A DNA stretch of 64,000 nucleotides from Cristatella mucedo. Its lineage: Eukaryota; Bryozoa; Phylactolaemata; Cristatellidae. The stretch's first letter is position 1. Each line of letters starts with the position of its first letter. Below the pieces are notes generated by a model, which was given only the letters and a program-made list of their open reading frames with translations, searched no databases and had not been told where the DNA came from. Positions 46,640 to 58,400 of the stretch are shown piece by piece. Location: positions 1,967,001 through 2,031,000 of the forward strand of contig WPIO01000061.1 in the NCBI GenBank assembly GCA_009760855.2. The letters run 5' to 3'. Both the position numbers and the translations under genes were made by a program.

Positions 46640-47115
46640 ACGTGGGTGACTACCACCATAAAGCAGCTGAACTGCTTGATGAGGAGCCAATGGCGGTTGA
46701 TGATAAGTGGGGCGGTGCAGCAATTATGACGTTTTCATTTTTTGTTTTTATTTGAGGGACAGGTTTTCCAACTTTTGAGTCAGGCAAGGTCTGCTCGTAA
46801 GTAGCAAGTAGGCTAATCGTCTTTCAGTTCGAGAAAGTTTGTCATCCAAGAGCGAATGTGAGTAGAACATGCAGCAAGGGAGCTGAAAGTTTTACATGGA
46901 GTAAGGAAAGAAGTGATAGGAGTATAGGTACATGTGCGTGTTATTACCATAGAAACATAAGCCTAGATGTCGCATGGCGATTACACAAGCAAGAGGAAGA
47001 GTACAATACGCTGCGTACTTAAGAGGCTCCTGGAATAACTGCTCGTTGACAGCAATGTTCTTGAGCCTCCCACTGAGATATGACCTAAACGATTGCAGAG
47101 CAGTGCCCACTGATA
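46640..47115 (-). mobile_element. LINE-A remnant, RT core region, very diverged
   Basis: Minus strand: GTALQSFRSYLSGRLKNIAV (compare GTVLQWLRSYLSERLQSIDV in the longest copy), then LACVIAMRHLGLCFYGNNTH (catalytic box YGNN). Downstream matches fade. It is an old insertion without a tail. Confidence 0.75.
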
Positions 47116-48584
47116 CCCAGGGTATGTAAAGATCCTCGATTCATGGCAATCAACCCGCAAAAACTGAATGTAGGTCTGTGCATCCGTCCATTTATTACCA
47201 ATGATGGGGCATCGAAGACTTATTAACGTACATTTTCGGCAGATTCCAGTGGCTATTAACTTTTAACAAAGTAACGTTTACCCGAGTGAACAAAACCATT
47301 TCACAACAGCAGAAAAGTCTTAAATGGATTCACTCTCGTAAGGTAATGGCAATACAAGTTTCTTCAAACAGGACAGGAAATCATAATGTGGGTGAAGAAT
47401 TTTGAGCACCTTACCCTTGCTAAGACCCATGGGCAGCATCAAGAAACTTAGCAGTACTAATAACTTTAAAGGACAGTCACCTAAATTCTTGAGAATTTCT
47501 GTCGAAATTCTTGCTCACATTTTATGCCGAGTGAATGTTTCATGAGCTAAAAATCGCATTAAATACTGAAAGCCACTTCGACACTTTGTTCAACTGTACA
47601 GGAGTGGCCGACTTCTCACGTTACAAAGAGATTCATATTGGACCACCGACTGGTGGCTAGGATGTTCGAACCTCCTGCAAAGGTCACTGACCTGCAAGAA
47701 TCTGGGAAATTTTCAAAGGTCTTAGCTAATGGTAGCTGACCGATTGCCTGTGTTAGCAGCTCCTGCATTATTTAATAGCATATCGGTTATGGCTTACCAG
47801 AGCTTACCCTAACAAGTAAATCCTAAATCCATGCTATTATTGGTGCTCTGCTAAAAGCCGATTCCATTGCCACACGAATGCAAACAGGCAATTTGGGAAC
47901 AGCCTAAGGATGTTTGCGTAGATACTGCCACTAATAGCAGCAATACTAATCTGAAGCTGCAGAGTTCACTCACTTGAACTGCACAATACCCTTCAGCGGT
48001 GCTTCTGCAAGTATTCACTGGCATTATACCTTTTATTATTATTATTATTATAGCAATCGTAACAGGCCGGAAGAAACAATTCAGACACGGACGGCACTTG
48101 CATCAGCAAACAAAACATATGGTTCACAACGTTCCTACCAAAACCATTGGTAAGCTATACAACCAACAGCCAGCATTGAAACTATATAAGTCCGTGCCAA
48201 TAATGATGGCCAGCTTCTACATACCATAGGCTGCTGTTAGCATATTTATTAGATAACACTGAACATTTAGACAACTGACCATCCACAGCTGTAGGCACAA
48301 GTTAGATCTCGGGCACTAGTTACCTCACAGTTCATTCAAGATAACAAAATCAGCTGATACATACTACGATTAATCACTGTCCGAGCACGTGTAGACAAGT
48401 GAAGGCCCACGAGCAGATGCAGGCTGCGGGCTGTTACTGTTCACTACTACCTTTTCCGACCTCTTCTTGCTATTCAAAGCTAAAATATCGAAACTGCTGA
48501 GTTTAACATAACATTACGATAGTGCACGAAAGAAATTCTAAAGATCAAGCAGAGCATGGTAGATGTAGCTGTATGAATACTTAC
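47116..48584. other. no gene recognised; short (ATT)n tract
   Basis: Sequence downstream of the last CBP-like exon. No bromodomain, PHD, HAT or further zinc-finger exon is recognised on the minus strand. A (TTA)n tract at 48032-48051 lacks LINE tail sequence. Confidence 0.4.
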
Positions 48585-48729
48585 CTTGAATCGAAATTTG
48601 ACTACACATGTCTTAAGTTGTGCTTCTGCTGTACAGTTGTACTTTTAAGAGGTAGGGAAACAGGGCAGTCATCTCTCGTACAATTCCTCCAGTGATTGAG
48701 TACGTGTCGGGAAGATGCACAATGAGCAA
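48585..48729 (-). CDS. CBP: CBP-like exon: TAZ1 C-terminal half, with stop
   Basis: The acceptor is strong (CTGTTGTTTCAG). The first two bases complete the Val codon split from the previous exon. It encodes [16 protein letters not shown] then [13 protein letters not shown], matching the second half of TAZ1, including the His-Cys-Cys ligands of the third zinc site. The fourth ligand, normally Cys in CPVC, is Ser. The frame meets TAG at 48602-48604, only 17 bases before a perfect donor (CAAG then GTAAGT at 48584). Either the gene truncates here, this is a decaying paralogue, or the stop is a sequencing error or polymorphism. A weaker donor (AAAA then GTACAA) inside the exon would avoid the stop. 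Confidence 0.88.
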
Positions 48730-51700
48730 CTGAAACAACAGAGACACTGCATGTACACACATGAGTCTATATCGTTTGAGCACACAAAAAGGAATCAAGA
48801 TCCTTATGCTAAGGTGACCAGCAGCCTGCTACTAAAGTGACAAAAGGTGGCAGTGCTCAGAGGTTGTCAAGAGGAAGTTAACAAGGTAGAACCAACCAAC
48901 AGTGCATCAACGAAGCTCTACCTCTGGGCGGTCACAGCCATGGCTTTTTTGTGCCATGCTTGGGCGGGCCTCGAGAATTAAGTTAAGCCTTAGGACCAGG
49001 CATGCACATCCGAGAGGGTCTGAATCCAGAAGGCTAAACAAACCCTCTCGACCAGTTGGATGGGAAGCACCGACAAGCAATGGTAGTAAAAATTTACATC
49101 TGACAGGCAGGCTCGGCGGCAGTTAAGAAAAAAGGCAACAATGAGGTGCACTCTCATAATCAGTCCATATCAAGTAGCAGTCAAAATAGGTACAACAAAA
49201 GAGGCGATAACTTCTCAGTCAAGTACTAGTACGGCACAGCATGTTCGGGCATCGAAGCTAAACAAGCTTCAGCGATGTTTTCAAAAACACATATTTTCCT
49301 ACTGCAGGTTTAAGCCAGAACTTCTTATTTGGCAGTGGGACAAACCAGGTCGAGAGGTCTCGAAAGCAAGCAGAAAGCATCAAGCAATTACGAATTATTC
49401 AGTTGAGTCTTCTCGTATTTAAAGTCTTTTCGTTATGACTTAAGGGCGTGGTTTTGCTCCTGGCAGTTCCCCATTAATGGCAGGTGCTGCTAGAAACAGA
49501 TAACTGTAGACTAGTATCCATAAACAGCTTGAAGCACTGAAGAGAGGTATATAAATCCGACTGGGAAGTTGAAAGAATTATGGTTCAAACGAATGCTTAA
49601 AGCCAGAGCATGCACAAGCGCACACGGTCCCGCACAAGCACACGCACATGCACACACTCAACAGGGGAATCAACAGATCGTGCACATTTACATACCTGGA
49701 CAGGCTGTGCCGGCTTGGCACGACGTCATGTGCTGCAGGACGCTCTTCATCGTACGACAATACGGAAGGTCGCAAGCCTGCTCACCGCTCATGTTGCCTC
49801 CAATAGGCTCTTGGCGTTGGCAATTGTGCGCGTGCAGAAGCTGTATCAGCTGCTGCTGATCGAGTTTTAGCTTCTTCTTATAGACACTGGACCAGATCAT
49901 GGTACCACTCTCAGTGCCAACAGCAGATGACTGAGGTCCGAGCAATGGCTGAAGCCCTGCAGGCACTGCTAAGTTTGGTCCATTCTGCTCGCCCTACGTC
50001 GGACAATGAGAATGCATCTAGAAGTGGCATTGCTAAAAAAATCTAACGAGCACCCATCGGAGAATGCATTAATACATGCACATAAAAAAAGGGTGGTCGG
50101 TAACTCACGTTGAGGATCGACATAGCGAGCTATCACTAAATGTAGGTCGCATAAAAAATCTAAATATATCTAGCAGCAAGGCTACCGTGACTGGGTGCAT
50201 ACAATAGGTGGTGTGCATCCTTAAGTCACTAAATGCTGAGACCGAGGATCGTCGGCAGGAAAACTAAGAGTAGAGCTGCCATCTCACACTTGCCGAAACA
50301 CTGGCAGCTAGCAGCTGAGCTTGTAAGAGAAGTATCCGCTCGGAGAGGAAAATCCAATTCGACGGTTGCATGAGATTGCCACAAGATTTCGCTTATTCGT
50401 GGTGACACTGTGCATGCTGCCACTAACCACACTTGCATGCTGACCCTGTGCATGTTACTGCTAACCATGTTATTCATGCTATTTATGAAGCCTGAACTCA
50501 TCATTCAATCGCGTTTAGCTTTGCAGCAAATATAAAGTGCCAAGAAAGAGATTTCTGTTCTCTGAAGGTGGTTTATAAAGTGCATTATTACTATTATATT
50601 TCGAAAACTTCACCAGAACAGCCTGATCCCATGCAGGCCATGCACAAAAACATGCCCATATCCCAACCTAGTCAAAAACACTGAAAAACACCCGGCCACA
50701 TACAAGAAACCCAAGAAACACCCAAAACCCATACACGAAACCCCCAACTCTTCAAGGGATGCCAGTCCATTACTCCAGTCCAGAAACCGTTCAAACGTAA
50801 AGCTCCTTACGAATTTGCCGGGGCATGCACGGACACAAACGCTTGTTCTAGAACCTGCCCTTCCCAAGGCTTGGTAATAATCTAATGAGAGCAAAGAATA
50901 CCGAGCATGATCATTCAGCGCTTGAGTTTGTATACGACTCCTACGAGACAACTTATAACACTATGCATATCAGTAGGCATGCACCACAGTTGACAGCAGA
51001 AAACTCGGCATTCGGGGAGAATTGGCTGCGACCCAGCCCGACTTTATGTATCTGGAATAGCTAAGACTGTGAGGCAGAGCTCAAATGCGCAGTCGTCGAG
51101 CAATCACGACAACACAAAGCACTCAGCTCTTTTGCCGACCACAAGAGGGCTCTGCTGCCACATGCTCTTAACACCACCAGCTAGCACCTATTGGAGTAGT
51201 AGCACCCCATTTGGTTGGGGCATGAACAGCTGCAGCAACACATCTAGACACACGAGTAAGCTAATTACAAATCTTTGTCGACGTATTCCCGGGAAGTCAT
51301 GGTGACTGCGTAAGCTTACTATGGTGAGTATTCTAGTTGATCTATTATAAGGCTTTATTATACCGAACCACATGGAAAGCTCTAATTATTCCATTGGGTT
51401 AGGTTTGTAACCTAGAGCTGGTTTGTAATCGAGCCGTTTTTTGGCAACTTGGGTGCTTGCAATCCGGATTGATTGTAAGTCGAGGGATTCTTACTTCGAG
51501 ACCATGCTGTATGACTCAAAGCCGTCGTTCATCAACGAATTCTAATTTTTACGTAAAAAGCAGAGAAAATTGTTGCCATACTTTTTGCGGCTTATCATAC
51601 GTTTCAGCTATGTTAGTCATCGTCGACACCACGAGCTCCGACTGGCTGCAATGGCCGAGCCCAAATTGATGTAGTGGTAGTAACCTGTCGTTACCCTGCC

Positions 51701-54700
51701 ATTCACACGAATTCAAACGAACGCCTACATGCCCACATTTCATGCTAATCAGTATATAGCATATGCATATTTGGCCAGTACCGGCAGTAATATTAGCAAT
51801 GGCTAGGCTACTTGTTATATGTTTAAAGCCAGGTCTGCTCAAGAACAAAACCGTGAGCACATATGTATATTCACATTTACGCATGCGAACACACATATAC
51901 AGAGAAAGGCAGGCAGGCAGACTCGAACACCCATACTTACACACCACACCACACACATGCGCCAATGCCAACTCTATCACTCACACACCCCCACACACCA
52001 CAGCTGAGAGTAGACCAAGCAGGGCAGTGCGAAGCATTAGTGGCTGGAGTGGAGCTCACAGCATCAGAGCCCCCTTGATTGCGGTGGGGGCCAGGCAATC
52101 GTTTTCTGACCTCTGACTTCACTTCCTCATAGGCTTCAGCTGTCGACACCAAATCAGGTGAATGGTCTGCAAGCAACCAGCACACGAGAACTGCATCTTG
52201 TGACCGAGTCTTCCACGCTGACTTCACATTTCCATCCGGTAGAGGCTCCTTCTAAAACAGGTAAGGTTAGTGAGCTCTCGCCGTGTTTTTCAAGCTAGCC
52301 CTTCGGGAAGTCGTAAGCAGACGTGACAATGACAGTGAATAGCATGGCTGCTGTGATACGGACCGTGTCAGTGCCTTGCCGATAGGCTGGGAAAGCTTTG
52401 CAATTTCAGGTGAGATGGCGACATACTTGGGACATTTCGAGTAGGTTGTCAAGTTCTAGCTTTACAAGTCTATATATAGACTGCATTGCATGAACAAAAC
52501 AACACTAGCTGTACAGAAAAGGTACCATCATTGAATCACCTGTACAACTATCGCCACCACGAATTTGTTCATGCAGATGACACTTGTAACGTGCTACTGC
52601 TATCCTCTTCTGGAGGCAACAGCCGTTGGTGCTTCGCCGAATGGTTGAGACAGCAGTGCTGCAGCACCATCAGGCAGACTTTTACTGCTCTTCTAGCACT
52701 GCATGGCAAAGATTAACGACACTCTAAAGGTTTAATAGTTATTTCTACGACTAATATTTTCTTACGCAACGATAACTACACTCCTACTGCCGACTATGGC
52801 ACATCCTTTTCAGCGGTCCTGAGCTGCTACTTCTATGCTAATCACTAATTCAACTGCTCTCCTGACTGTGCTATGCTTCCCACATTCTCTTTTTTGCATG
52901 AGACGAAGTCTGTTGGCTACCGAATGCGTACCAAAAGCCACTTAGGCTGTGAGTGCGCTATAAAATACTCTCCTGCGTAACACCCACATGGTCTTTATGA
53001 TTTTGTGGAGTTACAGACGGAGATACATTACATTGCATTAATATCGATAGCAATAATAATACTATTAGAAATTTGCATAACGCCCAAAGAGCAGATCAAA
53101 AAGCTCTCTCACATCACTTGCTGTTTAGCATACAGTCATCTTGCTGTCTGTTGCATTAAAGCGAGATCTTTTGGCGATCGAGCTTATTTGCACCAAAAAT
53201 GTGACTAAGCTAGCTTATGGCTATGGTAACTACATCGGATGACCCAGCAACTGTTTAAAATAAGCTAAAGATGCAGCTGTTCCCGTTAGCCTTCCCATTA
53301 CTCTAACAAATTTGTGTCTTGTTCTGGTCCGGTGTGTTTTGCATGCTACCAGTTGCATGATTAAGTGCATGTTACAGGCAGCAGGTCATACTAACTGGAG
53401 GCCATGAGTGATCACACTTGCTTGGTCGTGCTTGTGATCGTAGATGTTCATAAACCTAAGGGTATTGATTTTCTTACAGCGATTTGTAAAGCCCGGGGAA
53501 TGAGCTTCTCTTAGGGAGCCGTACAAGCGAAGATATTTTAATACTATTCTTGCTATCACGGAGGAGCAGGTGGTATTTTGTAGCCCCATCTGGCAATCTA
53601 AATGGCATGTAATCAGAACGTATCTGGGCATCACAAGGCAGTTAGTTCTAGGCTTGGGGAGCATAAGCATTGGTCAGAAGTCTCCAAAAAATTTAAGGTT
53701 GGTTAGAGGCAAATTTAAACCATCAAAGTCTATAGTGCTGAAGACAGGGTGTTACAATGTCCAGCCACCGATAAAGTATTTCTTAACGATACCAGAAGCT
53801 AGAGAAGGGAGAGGTTGCCATACGAAAGGGCAGGCTTTGACATCGAGGCATGCTGCTACAGGGAATCGGGGCGGGGGGCCTCCAGATTCCCAACCATACA
53901 GGCTCCATACCAGCAGATTCCGCTGGCTTGGTGCACAGAGGCCTGCAAGAAAAAAATCCTCGCTGATTAAACAGTCTCTTTTAGTATAGCGACAGAAGAG
54001 CCTTTACGGCTATCACCGCAGCTTGCAGTGGCGATGCAGAATCGCCCACTGCAGGAATCAAACCCACGACCTCGGTCCCGAGGTCGTGAAAGCAACCGCC
54101 TTACCTAGTGTGCCATCACGGCTCACGGTGCCTCTCTACTTACTACGAGCCACCATCACCCCTGGTATAACTCACCGGTGTGCTGTTATCAGAAGGCGCA
54201 GAATGGACAGCAAAAGGTGACGTTTCATTGACATAAATTGTCCACATCATATCAAGCTCGCTTTCCATTACACATATCTTCTCTGCCGCCAAGCGGCAGT
54301 ACTCGTCCTGTAAATGAGTGAACACTAGGTTCACCACACAGGGCAGCAATCTGAGCAGCAACCATCAATCTAGATGGACAGCTTTAAGCCAGTGTGCCCT
54401 TGCTCCACTTGCAAGCAGCTCAAACAGGGCAACGAAACCTGTGCCAATCGCTTGCCCTTCAACTTACATAGCTCTCAGCAGCTTCGTACAGTTTCATCTC
54501 GATCTTTTGTGCAAATTGTGCCACAAGATTCATTTGCATTCCAGGCATAATTAGCCCATCGCATGAACGGACCAGTTCTTGGAACCTGATGACATAATGA
54601 GGTAGAAAAAAGAGCAGTATAGTTTACATGCCTGACGTTGCAACTAACACTAGCGTATGACCGAACATTTCATGGGACAGAAACGGGCAGCAGTCAACCG

Positions 54701-55369
54701 GGAGTCTTTAAAGCATAATAATAATAATAATAAAACACTTGATAAAGTGCCCTCAGATAACTCAATCTCGTTCTGAGCGCTTTAAATTTGCTGCAAAGGG
54801 AAATGCAATTGAATGGTGATAAATATCATGCTTGATAAACAACATGAATAACGTGGTTAGGGGGGACATGCACAGGGTCAGCATGCATAAGCACATTAAG
54901 GACGAATCATAGGGACCCTCTAAATGGTGTCCTAAATAGGTGAGCTTAAAGTTCTTTTTTAATGTGATCAAGACAGGGGATGTCATGACGGAAGTCAGAA
55001 GTGATTTCTAGGCTTTGTTAGCTGACGAACTAAATGCACGGTCTCCTAAAGATTTGAGGTTTGCACAAGGGTACGCACAGTTGTCATCAATGCTTACTGC
55101 AATCAGGCGATCACATTTGGCATACAATTCTGCACTTATGCTTATCTGTAGTGAACGAGGCAATTTGCCACATCACAGTGCTTCTCACCCACCTGCACTA
55201 GCTCCCTTGAACTGCAATGAAATGTTACTCTGACTACAAAATGCCACAACAACTAATTACAGGTTGTGCAGGAGTTTTCTACAGAGCACTCCAAATCTAA
55301 GCAGGTTTTGGTGCTCATCAAGTAGCATTTCAACTTAATAGTTGTTTCTCACTTTTGGATTCTTTCATC

Positions 55370-55434
<65 letters not shown>

Positions 55435-58400
55435 CCCGTCCCCGGCATTCTACTTCATAATCAGCAGACTGGGCACCGGTACCATCTGCTCTTCTGACTT
55501 TAGTCGTTTAGCAGTATCTTTAAGAACCACAAATCCTTTGGATACTATGCCTTCAGTTCGTATGCTTCCAAAATTTGACACTCATTCTCAACTGACGTCT
55601 TACGATTGCGAGTCAACGACATTTAAGTTTGTGGGCTTGTGCTTCTTCCTGACCATGTGCATGTTTTCCACTAAACACTCGACTCTTTCAGTTCCAGCAT
55701 ATGTAAAGAGAATACAAAAGTTCTAGTACTACAGGAATGCCTTAATATATAAATGGAAAATAAACATAACTCATCTGTATATCACTAGATGCGAACTGAA
55801 TCTCGACTCAGGCGCTTACACATGCCACAGGGCTTGAGCCCTCGACCCCGGCCAAACCATGGTCGGGGTGAGCACTGTAGCCAATTTCTATTACTCCGAG
55901 GCTGCTAAAAAAATATATCTTCTGAAAATGAGGACTACTTCGGAAGCTCAAAATCGCTACATACATGCTTTATCATCATAATGATTGCTAATACCTTATG
56001 AATAATTTGCTTTATAAGATAGATATTCATATTCGATAGATATTTAATCACTTCGATATACCTGATGCAATTCACAATCCAACAATGAATATGGAAAGTG
56101 CTTTGATTCGTTATCCTGTTGTTACATAATCTCTAGAATTGGACGCTGCTACACGAAGCCCGCACCAAAAAACAAGGAACCCCAATCCATGATTCGTGTT
56201 TAACTACCATGTTTAACACTGTGCCCAAAGTTATCTTTTATGTACCCCTCAACTATTCTTTGGCTGACATACATGCAACATTAGTTATTCCTCAAAAGCT
56301 GATATTTGATCTTGGAAATTCTAACGAACTAAGCACAAGTCTTTACTAATACACGGCACAGCCAAAATATGCCGCTTTACTCAGCCATGCTATCGCCCTC
56401 TTCCACATTCACCGACAGAGGCACACCAAGAGCTCACTGCTTGTCAGCCAACTGCTGCCTCTGTTGTGGCTTTCAGTTTCTGAGAGAGCATAATACAGCT
56501 CGACTTCCTACGATAGATAAACTCCGCATGCTCACACTGCCCTCCAAAGCCACTAAGCACTTAGTATATGGCTCTGAGTTTGGTTGTTGCTAATGCCCGT
56601 AGACACATAAGCCATTAAGCTACACCCATTCATTTATTATTAAATTGTAACAATCCGACAATAAAATACTGGCTTTAGTCACAGTTTGCTACGTCTGGCT
56701 TCGTAAGTAACTGCATTTGCCAGCAAACGAGTCGGTGGCTCGCATGCAAATAGATGCCAATGTGTGGTCACGTGACCTCACACCCCACTTGAAGGTTAGC
56801 CAGCAGAACCTATTGTTTTCCCTTGCATCGTCAATGATGATGCCACGGCCAATGACGAACTAAGGTACCCGGATGTCATCTTCGATCTTTTAAGACCTAT
56901 CCGTGGCATATTGCCACTTAATAAGTGACCAGATTATGCCACCAGTTGCACAGGTTTCTGAAGGTACAAGAGTGATTTTGATGTTTCTCCACAGAGATTG
57001 CAATTCAAACCGGGAAGTCGCAAGGCAGCTGAAGATCTAAGATGGCACCGTTTGGACCACTCAGGAAACATCTGGACTATGGTAATACAGAGGAACTGCC
57101 CATTAAGATCGTCCTCAAGTAACTTCTACGAGGGAGCACTGGTTCCTAAAAAGCATGGCTCTGAAGGACAGGTTTGCTCCAGCCTAATGCACTTTTAGAG
57201 TCTCTACTGAGCTACCAAAACGGCCATTAGCGAAAGTATCGTGAGTGAACGGCCTAAGGAACGGGGACTGAACTAGTGGAAGTGTAATGATGTGGGTTTC
57301 TTCTCAACTTCCAGTGTTGGGCGGCTGTGCTGGATTAAAGTAATCATGATTAGAAACTAAACATTTTACAGAATGTTGGCTTGCCATCTGCTTCCGAGAT
57401 TCAGGGGCTCGATTTCTGTTCGTAGTGTTATAACGATCCAAAGCACACTTTTGTGGCGGTTAAAGAGTTTTCACGAACTCGGGACTACAGCTCTGAGCCA
57501 GCAGAGGTCATGCAGCAGCCAAGCCGAAGACAGAACTTAAGCCTAATAGAACATCCGTGGGCCAAAGTAGAATGTGCTCTTAAGTTTCAGAGCTCTCTGG
57601 CACACGAAAATCTTTACGTTGTTTGAGGTTTTGAAGGATTGCGAGACGTCAATTGTTTTTTAGAAACGTGGTCGAAGTTGGTTAAGTCACTGCCGAAGAT
57701 ATTGGGTGAATTTATCAAAAATCTTGGTGCCTCGACTAGTTATTGGTTGTACCAAATAAATTGTGTAATTACATCTTTCGTAGCTTTTCTGAATAACAAA
57801 AACTTGTATGGAGATCCGATCTCAAACTTGAGTGCTTTGAGTAAAGTAGTTGCTGGTAGCAGGTGCGTAGAAAGTACTGGAGGGCAGGGTGTGTATACAT
57901 TCGTGCGCACATACCCACACCCACACAAACACACACACACACACACACATACACACAAACACACACACACACTCACACACATACACACACACACGCACAC
58001 ACACACACACACACGCACACATACATACTTCAAAGGAAATTCTGACCTTATGCGAACAGCCTGGAAGGTCACATACTTTTTTAAGAATCCTTATTTGGTA
58101 CTAGTGCAGGTGCTCAGCTGCTAGCTGAACGATTTGAAGGCTATGCATGGAGAAATATCGACAGGCTGCACAGGTAGCCATCCTTTTCATTAAAAATCGG
58201 CTTTTTGAAATGGGCTACAGTTGAAAAAACAGCACCAAAGCTAAAAGTCCCTATTCCTCTCCAGATAAGGGAGGTAATAAAATATCTTGGTAGAACCATG
58301 TCACCCTAAATGCAACATTATACACGATTACGTTACTTTATATGAATTAACCTTAAGTGGCACTTCACACGGATAAAACACAGGATGTACAACGTGTAGC

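Larger units (their letters stand above)
49994..51984 (-). other. CBP-like intron with repeat insertions
   Basis: Intron between the exon at 51985-52251 and the first TAZ1 exon. It contains a LINE-A 3' end (50398-50605) and a dispersed repeat (50935-51660) shared with 62390-63765. GT-rich microsatellite-like sequence borders the upstream exon (51880-51990). Confidence 0.6.
52252..54175 (-). other. CBP-like intron with LINE-B and SINE insertions
   Basis: Contains a LINE-B 3' end, a SINE-2 copy, and diverged sequence near 53645-53715 resembling the LINE-A C-terminal block. A minus frame near 52270-52450 ([20 protein letters not shown]) has no good splice borders and was not called an exon. Confidence 0.5.

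Noticed and set aside
49696..49993. Zinc finger assigned to TAZ2
   Set aside because: HMTxCQAGxAC followed by HCASSR and HWRNC is the TAZ1 signature; TAZ2 has a different third-site sequence and a longer C-terminal helix.
51549..51980. Minus-strand open frame in a CBP-like intron
   Set aside because: It overlaps dispersed repeat R1 and GT-rich simple sequence, has no splice borders in phase and no domain.
54717..55730. Opposed LINE-A segments taken as a twin-priming inversion
   Set aside because: The plus-strand part does not end where a 5' inverted piece should; it runs on in normal order through the C-terminal blocks (55340-55720) that the minus-strand part also contains. Two independent insertions explain it better.
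57740..58124. Open frames across 57.7-58.1 kb on both strands
   Set aside because: They are Thr/His or Cys/Val alternations produced by the (CA)n tract.
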